Shown here piece after piece: positions 20,960-30,335 of a stretch of 64,000 nt of DNA. This stretch comes from Pseudomonas sp. PDM14 (GTDB lineage Bacteria > Pseudomonadota > Gammaproteobacteria > Pseudomonadales > Pseudomonadaceae). Numbering within the stretch: position 1 is the stretch's first letter; every line of letters starts with the position of its first letter. Below the pieces are notes generated by a model. That model was not told where the DNA came from, ran no database searches, and saw nothing but the letters and a program-made list of their open reading frames with translations. A program made the translations under genes and the position numbers. The stretch is taken from the NCBI RefSeq assembly GCF_014851905.1, contig NZ_JACVAQ010000002.1, forward strand, positions 682,001 through 746,000, in the 5' to 3' direction.

Positions 20960-21427
20960 TCAGCTACGCGCGCGTTCCGCATTCCGCAGGGCCTTGATCT
21001 GGTCATGGTTGCGCAGCACGCCGTCGTACTGGCGCTGCACCACGGCGCGGATTTCCGGCGACAGATGGGTTTCTTCCAGGGCTTCCTTGTAGTGCTTCTT
21101 GGCGACGTCTTCGCCACGCTCGCACTCGTTGAGGATGGCCTCTTCGTCCTTGCCGGTCACCAGCGACTTGAGGTCGACCCAGCGACGGTGCAGGTCACCG
21201 CCGACGCTGGTGCTGTCCTCCGGGTTGCCGCCCAGTTCCAGAACGATGCGCTGCAGTTCGGCAGCCGCTTGGCCACAACGTTGCGAGCGATCCAGGAACA
21301 AGGTTTTCAGGTCGGGACGCTTCACGTCCTCGGCGCAGACCTTGAAGCCGGCTTCGCCGTCCTTGCTGGTCTCGATGAGGTTGTTCAGGGTCTTGATGGT
21401 GTCTTTCACATTGTCCGGGGTAGTCAC
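20960..21427 (-). CDS. PA2169-family four-helix-bundle stress protein (DUF2383)
   Basis: 155 residues, all predicted helix, matching the PA2169/DUF2383 family of ferritin-like fold. Charged helices such as EEAILNECERGEDVAKKHY and a C-terminal RQYDGVLRNHDQIKALRNAE are typical. GTG at 21427 follows AGGAG by eight bases. These proteins are often induced under general stress, and the neighbouring GH15 enzyme and SDR fit a stress setting; the biochemical function is unknown. Confidence 0.8.
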   Translation of the reverse strand: MTTPDNVKDTIKTLNNLIETSKDGEAGFKVCAEDVKRPDLKTLFLDRSQRCGQAAAELQRIVLELGGNPEDSTSVGGDLHRRWVDLKSLVTGKDEEAILNECERGEDVAKKHYKEALEETHLSPEIRAVVQRQYDGVLRNHDQIKALRNAERARS

Positions 21428-21628
21428 TTGTCGCTCTCCTATATCGACGCCACGGTCCTCGGATGAGGTACTGCGCGTCGAGCGCTAGATTGATAGTTCG
21501 GCGCCACTTCTTCCGTCTGGCGCTTATGAATTCCGACGTGGCGGCTGCGAACTTCGTTCAACCAATTCGCCGAGTGGCACGCTGGCGCAGCGAATGACGT
21601 AGCGAAACGCCGCATGCAACCGGCAGCC

Positions 21629-23443
21629 TCACGGCTGCCAGAGGGTCTTCTCGCCGCTGAGCTTGTGGTCGAGAAAACTCGCCGCGCTGATCAGCGCCAG
21701 GTGGCTGAGCGCCTGTGGCGTGTTGCCCAGGTGCCGGCCCTGGTGATCGACTTCCTCGGCGAACAGGCCCAGCGGGTTGGCGTAGCGCAGCATCCGCTCG
21801 AACGTGAGGTTGGCCTCGCGCACCCGTCCCGCACGCGCCAGGCATTCCACGTACCAGAACGAGCAGGCAACGAACGCGCCCTCTTCCCCCGGTAAACCAT
21901 CGTCGTTGCTGTAGCGGAACACCCTGCTATCGCGCACCAGCTCGTGCTCGATGGCCTCCAGGGTGGAGAGCCAGCGCGGATCGGTGGCGCCGACGAAGCG
22001 CATCAGCGGCATCAGCAACATCGAGCCGTCGAGGTGGGTGGAGCCGCTGTGCTGTACGAAGTGGCCGCGCTCGGCGTCCCAGAAGTTGCTCCAGATGTCG
22101 TCGTGGATGGCCTGGCGCGTGGTGTCCCAGCGCTCGAACGGCGCCGGCAGGGAGCGCTTGAAGGCCAGGCGCAACGCACGGTCAAGCGCCACCCAGCACA
22201 TCAGCCGCGAGTGCAGGAAGTGTTGCGGCTCGTCGCGGATTTCCCAGATGCCGACGTCCTTCTCCTGCCAGGTCGCACAGACCTCGTCGACTACCGCCGT
22301 GACATGCTGCCAGCCTTCGTAGGAAATCGCCTCGCCGTACTTGTTGGCCAGGTACACCGCATCGAGCAGCTCGCCGAAGATGTCCAGCTGCACCTGGGTG
22401 TGCGCCTCGTTACCGATGCGCACCGGCCGCGCGCCACCATAGCCGGCGAGGTGGTCGAGGTCCTCTTCCGGAAGCTCCACGCGGCCATCGAGGCCGTAGA
22501 GGATGTGCAGCTTGGTCGGGTGGTGGCAGCAGTCGTCGACGCGCCCGCGCACCCAGCGCATGAAGTGGTTGGCCTCGTCGACGAAGCCCAGGCGCATGAA
22601 CGCGTAGACGGTGAAAGAGGCGTCGCGAATCCAGGTGTAGCGGTAGTCCCAGTTGCGCTCGCCGCCCGGGGTTTCCGGAAGGCCGAAGGTGGCGGCGGCG
22701 ACGATCCCGCCCGCCTTGCGCGAGGTCAGCAGTTTCAGCGCCAGGGCCGAGCGGCTGACCATTTCCCGCCAGCGCCCGCGGTAGTTGGAAGCGCCGATCC
22801 AGTTGCGCCAGAACGCCAGTGTCTCGTCCAGGCACAGCACATCCTCGCTGGCATCGCCCAGGGGATCGTCCACCGCGCCAAGCACGCAGACCATCTGCTC
22901 GCCCTCGCCCAACTCGAACTCGGCCAGGGCGCCATGCTCCTGCACCTGCAACGCGCGGGTGCAGGACAGGCGCAGCGTCGGCTGCCCGTGTGCCTCGAAC
23001 CACACATCGTCCTCATGCAGGCTGGCCTCGGTCTGCGCGCGGCCATAGTCGTGCCGTGGTCGGCAGTACAGGCGAATCCGCGCGCGACCGTGGGCCACGC
23101 GAATGATGCGGATCAGCCGTGGCATGGCCTCGGCGGTGGCGTTGATGGGCATGAAGTCGGTCAGCTCGACGATCGCCTCGCGGTCGATCCAGCTGGTGCG
23201 CAGCACGTTGCTATCAGGCAGGTAGAGCTGCTCGCGACGCGCCTCGGGCAGGTCCGGGGCGAGCTGGAAGATGCCGGCCTCGGGGGTGTCGAGCAAGGCT
23301 GTGAAGATCGATGGGCTGTCGAATTCCGGCCAGCAGCAGAAGTCGATACAGCCGGTGTCGGCGACCAGGGCGGCGCTGCGCATGTCGCCGATGATGCCGT
23401 GGGCCTCGATGGGGTTCTGCGCCGCCGCGCGCCAGTCAGCCAT
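21629..23443 (-). CDS. glycoside hydrolase family 15 (glucoamylase/trehalase-like)
   Basis: 604 residues. It starts with the trehalase-like N-terminal region (IEAHGIIGDMRSAALVADTG), followed by an alpha/alpha-barrel with GGERNWDYRYTWIRDASFT (about residues 255-275), a signature of the bacterial GH15 group. Members hydrolyse alpha-glucosidic bonds in trehalose or maltodextrins. No signal peptide is seen, so it should act in the cytoplasm. ATG at 23443 overlaps the end of the upstream SDR gene by eight bases, so the two form an operon. Trehalose is one candidate substrate, not shown. Confidence 0.85.
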   Translation of the reverse strand: MADWRAAAQNPIEAHGIIGDMRSAALVADTGCIDFCCWPEFDSPSIFTALLDTPEAGIFQLAPDLPEARREQLYLPDSNVLRTSWIDREAIVELTDFMPINATAEAMPRLIRIIRVAHGRARIRLYCRPRHDYGRAQTEASLHEDDVWFEAHGQPTLRLSCTRALQVQEHGALAEFELGEGEQMVCVLGAVDDPLGDASEDVLCLDETLAFWRNWIGASNYRGRWREMVSRSALALKLLTSRKAGGIVAAATFGLPETPGGERNWDYRYTWIRDASFTVYAFMRLGFVDEANHFMRWVRGRVDDCCHHPTKLHILYGLDGRVELPEEDLDHLAGYGGARPVRIGNEAHTQVQLDIFGELLDAVYLANKYGEAISYEGWQHVTAVVDEVCATWQEKDVGIWEIRDEPQHFLHSRLMCWVALDRALRLAFKRSLPAPFERWDTTRQAIHDDIWSNFWDAERGHFVQHSGSTHLDGSMLLMPLMRFVGATDPRWLSTLEAIEHELVRDSRVFRYSNDDGLPGEEGAFVACSFWYVECLARAGRVREANLTFERMLRYANPLGLFAEEVDHQGRHLGNTPQALSHLALISAASFLDHKLSGEKTLWQP

Positions 23444-24236
23444 TGTCGCGAAACCCCGGATACAGGGTCATGCCGCCGTCGATGAACAGCGTCGCGCCGT
23501 GTACGTAGTCGGAGGCGTCGGAAGCCAGCCAGACCACCGCATTGGCCACATCCTCGACCTCGCCGATGCGGCCACAGGGAATCAACTCCAGCAGCTTCTT
23601 GCCGGCTCCGCCCTGGGTGGTGTCCGCGTTGATATCGGTGCGAATCGCCCCCGGCGCGATGCCGTTGACGCGGATGCGCTGGTGACCGACCTCCTGCGCC
23701 ACGCTGCGCATGAGCAGGTCGACACCGCCCTTGGAGGCCGCGTAATTGACGTGCCCGGCCCAGGGAATGCGCTGGTGCACGGAACTCATCTGGATGATCT
23801 TGCCTAACGCGCGGGACACCGCCGGGCGCACCTGCTGGCGCTGGAACTGGCGCACCGCGGCGCGCACGCAGAGGAACTGGCCGGTGAGGTTGACGTCGAT
23901 GACGGTGCGCCAGTCGTCCAGGCTCATTTCGGTAAGCGCGGCGTCCTGCTGCAGGCCGGAATTGGCCAGGAGGATGTCCAGGCGGCCAAAGGTCTCGATG
24001 GTCTTGGCGAACAGTCGTGCGACGTCGTCTTCGCGGGAAACGTCGGCGCCCACGGCGATGGCCTGGCCGCCGCCGTCTCGGATTTCAGCCGCCAGGCTCT
24101 GTGCGCTTTCGCCGTCTGAGTGGTAGTTGATCACCACGGCGGCACCGGCCTCGGCCAGGCCTCTTGCCGAACCGGCACCGAGACCCGAACTGCCGCCCGT
24201 GACCAAGGCGACCTGCTGCTTGAGAGAGATGTGCAT
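23436..24236 (-). CDS. short-chain dehydrogenase (glucose 1-dehydrogenase-like)
   Basis: 266-residue classical SDR. TGGSSGLGAGSA binds the nucleotide (about residue 13), NYHSDGESA follows strand 2, NSGLQ replaces the more usual NAG motif and YAASKGG (about 170) is catalytic. ATG at 24236 (MHISLKQQVALVTGG) was chosen at the start of homology; the frame is open much further upstream without support. It is translationally linked to the GH15 gene, so acting on a sugar released by that enzyme is a fair guess. The C-terminus lies in the overlap. Confidence 0.85.
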   Translation of the reverse strand: MHISLKQQVALVTGGSSGLGAGSARGLAEAGAAVVINYHSDGESAQSLAAEIRDGGGQAIAVGADVSREDDVARLFAKTIETFGRLDILLANSGLQQDAALTEMSLDDWRTVIDVNLTGQFLCVRAAVRQFQRQQVRPAVSRALGKIIQMSSVHQRIPWAGHVNYAASKGGVDLLMRSVAQEVGHQRIRVNGIAPGAIRTDINADTTQGGAGKKLLELIPCGRIGEVEDVANAVVWLASDASDYVHGATLFIDGGMTLYPGFRDNG

Positions 24237-24372
24237 GTGCGTGTTCCACTGCGTGCTGGGCTTGTAGAAGCTGACTGGCACGGGTGGTGAGAGTTCATGC
24301 GGGAGGCGGCAGCGAGATACCGCGAAATGTTGCGTGGATAGACACAGAACCGGGTGCACGCTGCCAACTACG

Positions 24373-24432
24373 TAGGGTGCGCCACGCACACCACAATCCA
24401 CACGATCCGCCCGGTGCGCACCGCGCGCCCTA
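24373..24432. repeat. GGTGCGCC intergenic repeat, copy 2
   Basis: Left arm TAGGGTGCGCCACGCACACC, right arm beginning GGTGCGCACC and ending CGCCCTA. Same family as 13321 and 37926. The 344-base gap 24237-24580 also holds the putP terminator, a second hairpin at 24541-24566 and presumably the SDR promoter. Confidence 0.6.
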
Positions 24433-24456
24433 AGGCCGGCCCGCAAATACGCGAGG

Positions 24457-24493
24457 CAAAAAAAACCGGCCCATACCTGAGGTGTGGGCCGGC
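24457..24493 (-). terminator. rho-independent terminator after putP
   Basis: On the minus strand: stem CCGGCCCACACC/GGTATGGGCCGG (one mismatch) with loop TC, followed by eight T. It lies about 90 nt past the putP stop. Confidence 0.85.
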
Positions 24494-24540
24494 AAAGCAC
24501 TATCGGGTCGTGCGTGGAGCCCTGCTAGCAGAGCGGCAAA

Positions 24541-24566
24541 CGCGCCTGGACGACCGGCCAGGCGCG
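24541..24566. repeat. perfect hairpin just after putP
   Basis: CGCGCCTGG and CCAGGCGCG form a perfect nine-base stem with an eight-base loop, 15 nt past the putP stop. There is no T run, so it is more likely an mRNA 3' protective hairpin or an isolated repeat than a terminator. Confidence 0.5.
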
Positions 24567-24580
24567 CCGTATGCGGTCAA

Positions 24581-26071
24581 TCAGATGTGCGCGTCCTGGT
24601 ATTCCTTCTCGGACTCGTCGAAACGCTTGGTCATGGCCGCGGATGGCGCATTGCCGATGCGGCTGAAGACCAGGATGCCGATGGTGGCGAAGATGAAGCC
24701 CGGGATGATTTCGTACAGGCCCAGACCAATCCAGTTCTTCCACACCACCACGGTCACGGCACCGATCAGCATGCCGGCCAGCGCGCCGTTGCGGGTCATG
24801 CCTTTCCACAGTACCGAGAGCAGCACCACCGGGCCGAACGCCGCGCCGAAGCCGGCCCAGGCGTAGGACACCAGGCCCAGCACCTTGCTTTCCGGGTTGG
24901 AGGCGATAGCGATGGCGATCAGGGCGATCAGCAGGACCATGCCACGGCCGACCCAGACCAGTTCGGTCTGGCTGGCGTTCTTGCGCAGGAAGGCCTTGTA
25001 GAAGTCTTCAGTCAGGGCGCTGGAGGAAACCAGCAGCTGGCAGCTCAGGGTGCTCATCACCGCAGCCAGAATCGCCGAGAGAATGAGACCGGCAACCCAC
25101 GGGTTGAACAGGATCTTGGTCAGCTCGATGAACACGCGCTCACCGTTCTCGGTCACCGGGCCGGCCAGTGCCGGGTTGTTGGCAAAGTAGGCGATACCGA
25201 AGAACCCTACGGCCACGGCGCCGCCTAGGCAGAGGATCATCCAGGTCATGCCGATGCGGCGCGCAGTCGGAATCGACTTGACCGAGTCGGCCGCCATGAA
25301 GCGCACCAGGATGTGCGGCTGGCCGAAGTAGCCCAGGCCCCAGCCCATCAGCGAGATGATCGCGACGAAGGACAGGCCGCGGAACATGTCGAAGTTGGCC
25401 GGATTCACCTGTTCGATGGTCTGCATGGCCGCGCCGAAATCGCCCAGGGCGAGAATGACGAACACCGGCGTGATCAGCAGCGCAAAAATCATCAGCGTGG
25501 CCTGCACGGTGTCAGTCCAGCTCACGGCCAGGAAGCCACCGATGAACACGTAGACGATGGTGGCCGCGGCGCCGACCCACAGGGCGGTGTCATAGGACAG
25601 GCCGAAGGTGCTTTCGAACAGACGCGCACCAGCGACCACGCCCGAGGCGCAGTAGATGGTGAAGAACACCAGAATCACCAGCGCGGAGAGGATACGCAGC
25701 AGCTTGCTGGTGTCTTCGAAGCGGTGGGTGAAGTAATCCGGCAGGGTCAGCGCGTTGTTGTTGTGCTCGGTGTGCACACGCAGGCGACCGGCAACGAAAA
25801 GCCAGTTGAGCCAGGCACCGATGATCAGGCCGATGGCAATCCAGCTTTCCGAGATACCGGCGATGAAGATGGCGCCCGGCAGGCCCATCAGCAACCAGCC
25901 GCTCATGTCGGAGGCACCGGCGGACAGCGCAGTCACGAAGCTGCCCAGGCTGCGACCGCCCAGGATGTAGTCGGAGAAGTTCTTGGTCGCGCGATAGGCG
26001 ATGAAGCCGATCAACACCATGGCGGCGATGTACACCACGAAGGTGATCAGCATCGGGTTACTTGCGGTCAT
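24581..26071 (-). CDS. putP: sodium/proline symporter
   Basis: 496-residue member of the sodium:solute symporter family with about 13 transmembrane segments. It begins MTASNPMLITFVVYIAAMVL. The early sequence GGRSLGSFVTALSAGASDMS is the family's first sodium/proline binding region, and WILCLGGAVAVGFFGIAYF and AKILFNPWVAG-like stretches agree with PutP. It brings proline in for PutA, whose gene lies 248 nt upstream on the same strand. ATG at 26071 follows GAGAGGG. The gap 26072-26319 shows a few GC-rich inverted repeats and no gene. Confidence 0.95.
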   Translation of the reverse strand: MTASNPMLITFVVYIAAMVLIGFIAYRATKNFSDYILGGRSLGSFVTALSAGASDMSGWLLMGLPGAIFIAGISESWIAIGLIIGAWLNWLFVAGRLRVHTEHNNNALTLPDYFTHRFEDTSKLLRILSALVILVFFTIYCASGVVAGARLFESTFGLSYDTALWVGAAATIVYVFIGGFLAVSWTDTVQATLMIFALLITPVFVILALGDFGAAMQTIEQVNPANFDMFRGLSFVAIISLMGWGLGYFGQPHILVRFMAADSVKSIPTARRIGMTWMILCLGGAVAVGFFGIAYFANNPALAGPVTENGERVFIELTKILFNPWVAGLILSAILAAVMSTLSCQLLVSSSALTEDFYKAFLRKNASQTELVWVGRGMVLLIALIAIAIASNPESKVLGLVSYAWAGFGAAFGPVVLLSVLWKGMTRNGALAGMLIGAVTVVVWKNWIGLGLYEIIPGFIFATIGILVFSRIGNAPSAAMTKRFDESEKEYQDAHI

Positions 26072-26319
26072 TGGGGGATACCCTCTCGTTTGTTTTTATG
26101 GCTCGTATTGTTATCGCCGCGGTGGGTTATCCGCGGCACGGCTGGCAAATCCACCCGCTTGTGGCGGGATCGTCACGACGGGCCCCGCAAGAGGCGCCGC
26201 CATCAACAAGGTTGGCCGTTGTCCCTCGGCCGCGCCACTTTCATCCTGAAGGTGGTCGGGATGAGCTCCCCTCATCCCTGCCCTCGCCCTTGTGGAGCGA
26301 GGACACGTTGCATGGTGCT

Positions 26320-29300
26320 TTACTCGGCGTCGTTCAACGACAGCAGCGAAGCGTTGCCGCCCACCGCCGTGGTGTTGGTCGAGGTGGTGCGTTCGTTGGC
26401 GAAACGCAGCAGGTAGCTCGGGCCGCCGGCTTTCGGGCCGGTGCCGGACAGGCCGCAACCGCCGAAGGGCTGCACGCCGACCACCGCACCGATCTGGTTG
26501 CGGTTGACGTACAGGTTGCCGACACGGGCCCGGGCTTCGATGCGCTGTGCGGTTTCCTCGTTGCGGCTGTGCACGCCGAGGGTCAGGCCATAGCCGGTGG
26601 CATTGATCGCGGCGACGACCTTCTCCAGGTCCGCCGCCTGGAAGCGCACCACGTGCAGCACCGGGCCGAAGTTCTCTTTCTTCAGTTCGTGGATACCACC
26701 GATCTCGAACGCTACCGGGGCGATGAAGTGACCATTGAGGCCGGCCGGCAGGGTGGCTTCGGCGATCAGCTTGCCTTCACCCTTGAGCTGGGCGATGTGC
26801 GCCAGCAGGCCGGACTTGGCTTCCTCGTCGATTACCGGGCCGACGTCGCTGACGCGCTGGTGGGTCGGGCCGACGTTGAGTTCGGCCATCGCGCCCTTGA
26901 GCAGGTCGAGCACGCGCTCGGCGATGTCGTCCTGCACGTAGAGCACGCGCAGGGCCGAGCAACGCTGGCCGGCGCTGGTGAAGGCGGAGGCCACGGCATC
27001 CTTGACCACCTGCTCGGGCAGCGCGGTGGAGTCGACGATCATGGCGTTCTGGCCGCCAGTCTCGGCGATCAGTGCGGCAATCGGGCCCGGCTTGTCGGCC
27101 AGCTGACGATTGATGATGCGCGCGGTGTCGGTGGAACCGGTGAAGCACACGCCGGCGACGCGGGCATCGCGACAGAACACGCCGCCGAGGGTGGCACCGT
27201 CGCCCGGCAACAGGGCGAACACGTCTTTCGGCAGGCCGGCTTCGAACAGCAGGTCGGCAGCGCGGGCGGCGATCAGGCTGGTTTGCTCGGCCGGCTTGGC
27301 CAGCACGCAGTTACCGGCAACCAGTGCGGCGCTGATCTGGCCCAGGTAGATGGCCAGCGGGAAGTTCCACGGACTGACGCAGGCGAAAATGCCGCGGCCT
27401 TCGTGGAACAGCTCGTTGCGCTCGCCGGTCGGCCCCTGCAGTTCTTCACGGCCCAGACGCAGGCGCGCCTGTTGGGCGTAGTAGCGGCAGAAGTCGACGG
27501 CTTCGCGGACCTCGTCGATGCCGTCCTGCAGCGATTTGCCGGCTTCCAGGGTACACAGCGCCATCAGCTCGGCGCGGTGGGTTTCCATCAGGTCGGCAAC
27601 GCGGTCGAGGATCGCCGCACGATCGTCGACCGGGGTGGCGTTCCAGCGCGGCCAGGCGGCGCTGAGCACGTCGAGGGCGGTGGCAGCCTGCTCGGCGCTG
27701 GCGAACTGCACGCTGCCGACGACCTTGGCGAGGTCATAGGGGCAGCGCACGTCCTGCGCGGCACCGGTGAGTTTCTGCCCGTTGATGACCGGGGCGGCCT
27801 GCCAGGTCTTGCCCAGGTTGGCGTTGAAGTCGGACTCGAGGTCGGCCCATTGGCTCTGGATGTTCATGTTGATGCCCTGCGAGTTTTTCCGCGCCGCGCC
27901 AAACAGCGCCAGCGGGTGGGGGATTCTGTCATTGCCGAGGGTTTTGAACTTGCGCAGCTGCGTCACCGGGTGATCAATCAGCGACTCGACCGGCACGCTC
28001 GGGTCGACCAGCTGGTGCACGAACGAGGAGTTGGCACCGTTCTCCAGCAGGCGACGCACCAGGTACGGCAGTAGGTCCTTGTGCGCGCCGACCGGGGCGT
28101 AGATGCGCACGTTGCGGCCATGCTTCTCGAGCACGGTGTCGTACAGCGCATCGCCCATGCCGTGCAGGCGCTGGAACTCGAAGTCACGCACTTCGCCGGA
28201 TTCGGCCTTGGCCGCATCGGCCATGCTCAGGATGCAGGTGACGGTGTGTGCGTTGTGGCTGGCGAACTGCGGGTAGATCACGCCGCGGGTGTGCTCGGAG
28301 AGCAGGTAGCGGGCACAGGCGATGTACGAAGTGTCGGTGCCTTCCTTGCGGGTGAATACCGGGTAACCCAGCGCGCCCTGGACCTGGCACTGCTTGATCT
28401 CGCTGTCCCAGTAGGCGCCCTTGACCAGACGCAGCGGCATCTTGGCACCGAGTTCCTTGCCCAGCAGGGTCAGCCACACCAGCACCGGCAGGCAACGCTT
28501 GGAGTAGGCCTGGACCACCAGACCGAACTCGCCCCAGCCGGCGATGGCCGGGTCGCGCATGAGCTTTTCGTACAGCTCCAGGGACAGCTCGAGGCGGTCC
28601 GCTTCCTCGGCATCGACCGAGATGCCGACGTCCAGCGCGCGGGCACGGATGGCCAGCTCACGGACGTTGGCGAACAGCTCGGTTAGTACGCGCTCGCGCT
28701 GTGCCACTTCGTAGCGTGGGTGCAGGGCGGAGAGCTTGATCGAGATCGACGGGCGCGGGCCGGGACCGACCTGCGGCTCCTTGCCGACCGTGTCGATGGC
28801 CTTGCGATAGTCGCTCATGTACTTCTCGGCGTCGTCGGCGGTCAGCGCCGCTTCACCGAGCATGTCGAAGGAATAGGTGTAGCCCTGCTCGCGCTGCGGA
28901 CGACCGTTCTTCAGCGCTTCGCTGATGGTGCGGCCGAGGACGAACTGCTTGCCCATGAGCTTCATGGCCTGGTTCATCGCGGCGCGGATCACCGGCTCGC
29001 CGGAACGCTTGATCAGGCGACCGAGGATGTTCTTCGGACGGCCATCGGCAGTTTCCGGGTCGACCACCTTGCCGGTCATCACCAGGCCCCAGGCGGCGAA
29101 ATTGACCAGCACGTTGTCACTCTGGCCGAGGTGGCGTTCCCACTCGGCGGCATTGAGCTTGTCGCGAATCAACGCATCGGCCGTGGCGGCATCCGGCACG
29201 CGCAGCAGCGCTTCCGCCAGACACATCAGCATCAGCCCTTCGTGGGTGTCGAGGCTGTACTGGCGCAGCAGGGCGTCGAGGGTGTCCTCGGCGTTGTCGC

Positions 29301-29499
29301 GGCTGCGCACGTCTTCGATCAGGTGACGCGCCTTGGCGCTGATGGCGTCGATGCCACTGGCACCGGGGTCGGCGAGCTGCAGCAGCTCGGTGAGATAGGC
29401 GGCCTCGTCGACAGCGTAGTTGGCGCTGATGACGGGAAAGAACTCGGCGGCAGTCTTGTTGAGAAAGTCGCCCTGCAAGACGTGACTGGCTTTGAACAT
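26320..29499 (-). CDS. putA: bifunctional proline dehydrogenase / glutamate semialdehyde dehydrogenase
   Basis: 1059 residues. The N-terminal half is the FAD-dependent proline dehydrogenase barrel (LVKGAYWDSEIK near 359); the C-terminal half is the aldehyde dehydrogenase, with catalytic ETGGQNA (about 815) and GQRCSAL (about 848). Together they oxidise proline to glutamate at the inner membrane face. The protein begins MFKASHVLQGDF and has no ribbon-helix-helix domain, so unlike E. coli PutA it cannot bind its own promoter that way. ATG at 29499 is chosen over the adjacent GTG because AGGAGG lies at the better spacing. An AraC-type activator (PruR) runs the P. aeruginosa operon; none is next to this one. 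Confidence 0.96.
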   Translation of the reverse strand: MFKASHVLQGDFLNKTAAEFFPVISANYAVDEAAYLTELLQLADPGASGIDAISAKARHLIEDVRSRDNAEDTLDALLRQYSLDTHEGLMLMCLAEALLRVPDAATADALIRDKLNAAEWERHLGQSDNVLVNFAAWGLVMTGKVVDPETADGRPKNILGRLIKRSGEPVIRAAMNQAMKLMGKQFVLGRTISEALKNGRPQREQGYTYSFDMLGEAALTADDAEKYMSDYRKAIDTVGKEPQVGPGPRPSISIKLSALHPRYEVAQRERVLTELFANVRELAIRARALDVGISVDAEEADRLELSLELYEKLMRDPAIAGWGEFGLVVQAYSKRCLPVLVWLTLLGKELGAKMPLRLVKGAYWDSEIKQCQVQGALGYPVFTRKEGTDTSYIACARYLLSEHTRGVIYPQFASHNAHTVTCILSMADAAKAESGEVRDFEFQRLHGMGDALYDTVLEKHGRNVRIYAPVGAHKDLLPYLVRRLLENGANSSFVHQLVDPSVPVESLIDHPVTQLRKFKTLGNDRIPHPLALFGAARKNSQGINMNIQSQWADLESDFNANLGKTWQAAPVINGQKLTGAAQDVRCPYDLAKVVGSVQFASAEQAATALDVLSAAWPRWNATPVDDRAAILDRVADLMETHRAELMALCTLEAGKSLQDGIDEVREAVDFCRYYAQQARLRLGREELQGPTGERNELFHEGRGIFACVSPWNFPLAIYLGQISAALVAGNCVLAKPAEQTSLIAARAADLLFEAGLPKDVFALLPGDGATLGGVFCRDARVAGVCFTGSTDTARIINRQLADKPGPIAALIAETGGQNAMIVDSTALPEQVVKDAVASAFTSAGQRCSALRVLYVQDDIAERVLDLLKGAMAELNVGPTHQRVSDVGPVIDEEAKSGLLAHIAQLKGEGKLIAEATLPAGLNGHFIAPVAFEIGGIHELKKENFGPVLHVVRFQAADLEKVVAAINATGYGLTLGVHSRNEETAQRIEARARVGNLYVNRNQIGAVVGVQPFGGCGLSGTGPKAGGPSYLLRFANERTTSTNTTAVGGNASLLSLNDAE

Positions 29500-29914
29500 C
29501 ACGCCCCTCCTCTTTTTGAGACTGTTGTTTTCGGTCTAGCCCATTACCAAGGCGCTGCAAGAACGAATGGTTCTATGCAGGCGGCGCGGCGGGATGCGGG
29601 ACTCTAGTGACAGGGGGGTGACAGGTTCTTGCGGGAAACTCTGGAGTTTTTGCGAAAACCTCCGGGAGGCGGAACTTAATCAATACGCGCGTTTGAATTT
29701 ACCACGCCGAAGAATACGCGCTGCGAGGCCCTGGCACGGGGGACCTGGCGCGGCGCAGGGGGCGTGGAGGATGACGGATCGGGGTGCACGGGGAGGCAGC
29801 AAAAAGTCCGCTGCGTTTGTCGATTTAGGCCGCTGATCGGCCTGAACGAACGTCCTGCGTGGCGCCGTCGGGCGCATCGCACGAGCGTTGCATTATGTGA
29901 CCGAACGCACCCCG
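29500..29914. other. 415-base gap between the haemoglobin gene and putA
   Basis: No open frame with homology. It must hold the putA promoter and the end of the preceding operon. A 14-base dyad AAACTC-TG-GAGTTT is at 29636-29649, and a small hairpin CCTCCGGGAGG at 29659-29669 is followed by TTTT on the minus strand, so it may end the upstream transcript. The rest shows nothing I can name. Confidence 0.4.
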
Positions 29915-30334
29915 CTAGCGCTCGATCACCTGCCCGCGCATCGGTGCCAGACGGGCAATCAGGCGGTTCTGCGTCGGCACAGGGATGCCTTGCGCATCCA
30001 TCGAGTCGATGAGGTTTTCCACCAGCGCATTGAAGTCGCTGCGGGTCAGGTTCAGGCCCTTGTGGCCCTCTTCCATGGTCTCACCCTTGTATACGCAGGG
30101 ACCGCCGGCGATCACACAGAACTTCTCCACCAGGCGGTCACGCAGCAGGTCGATGTCGACGCGCTGGAAGTGCGCGACGATGCGTTCGTCGCGCGCCACG
30201 TTGAGCAGCATGCCTTCGACGATGCGGGTGATGCCCGGCTGCTCGCCGAGCGAGCGGTACAGGCTGTCGTCCGTGGCGCTGGGCGTGGCACAGGCCGTGA
30301 GCACGAGACACAGGGCAATCAGCAGGCCGCGCAT
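29915..30334 (-). CDS. lipoprotein group 1 truncated haemoglobin
   Basis: 139 residues. A lipoprotein signal with lipobox LTAC at residues 12-15 is followed by a truncated-haemoglobin fold (YRSLGEQPGITRIVEGMLL). The proximal haem histidine is likely the H in EEGHKGLNLT (about residue 90). The B10 tyrosine, usual in this group, is replaced: the expected FY pair reads ML. Position +2 after the cysteine is alanine, so sorting to the outer membrane is expected. ATG at 30334 is one base past the stop of the DUF3034 gene. It could bind oxygen, NO or haem in the periplasm; this is inference. Confidence 0.8.
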   Translation of the reverse strand: MRGLLIALCLVLTACATPSATDDSLYRSLGEQPGITRIVEGMLLNVARDERIVAHFQRVDIDLLRDRLVEKFCVIAGGPCVYKGETMEEGHKGLNLTRSDFNALVENLIDSMDAQGIPVPTQNRLIARLAPMRGQVIER

Positions 30335-30335
30335 G

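Noticed and set aside
26062..28074. A 670-codon plus-strand open frame opposite putA
   Set aside because: Shadow of the aldehyde dehydrogenase half of putA, with no recognisable domain.
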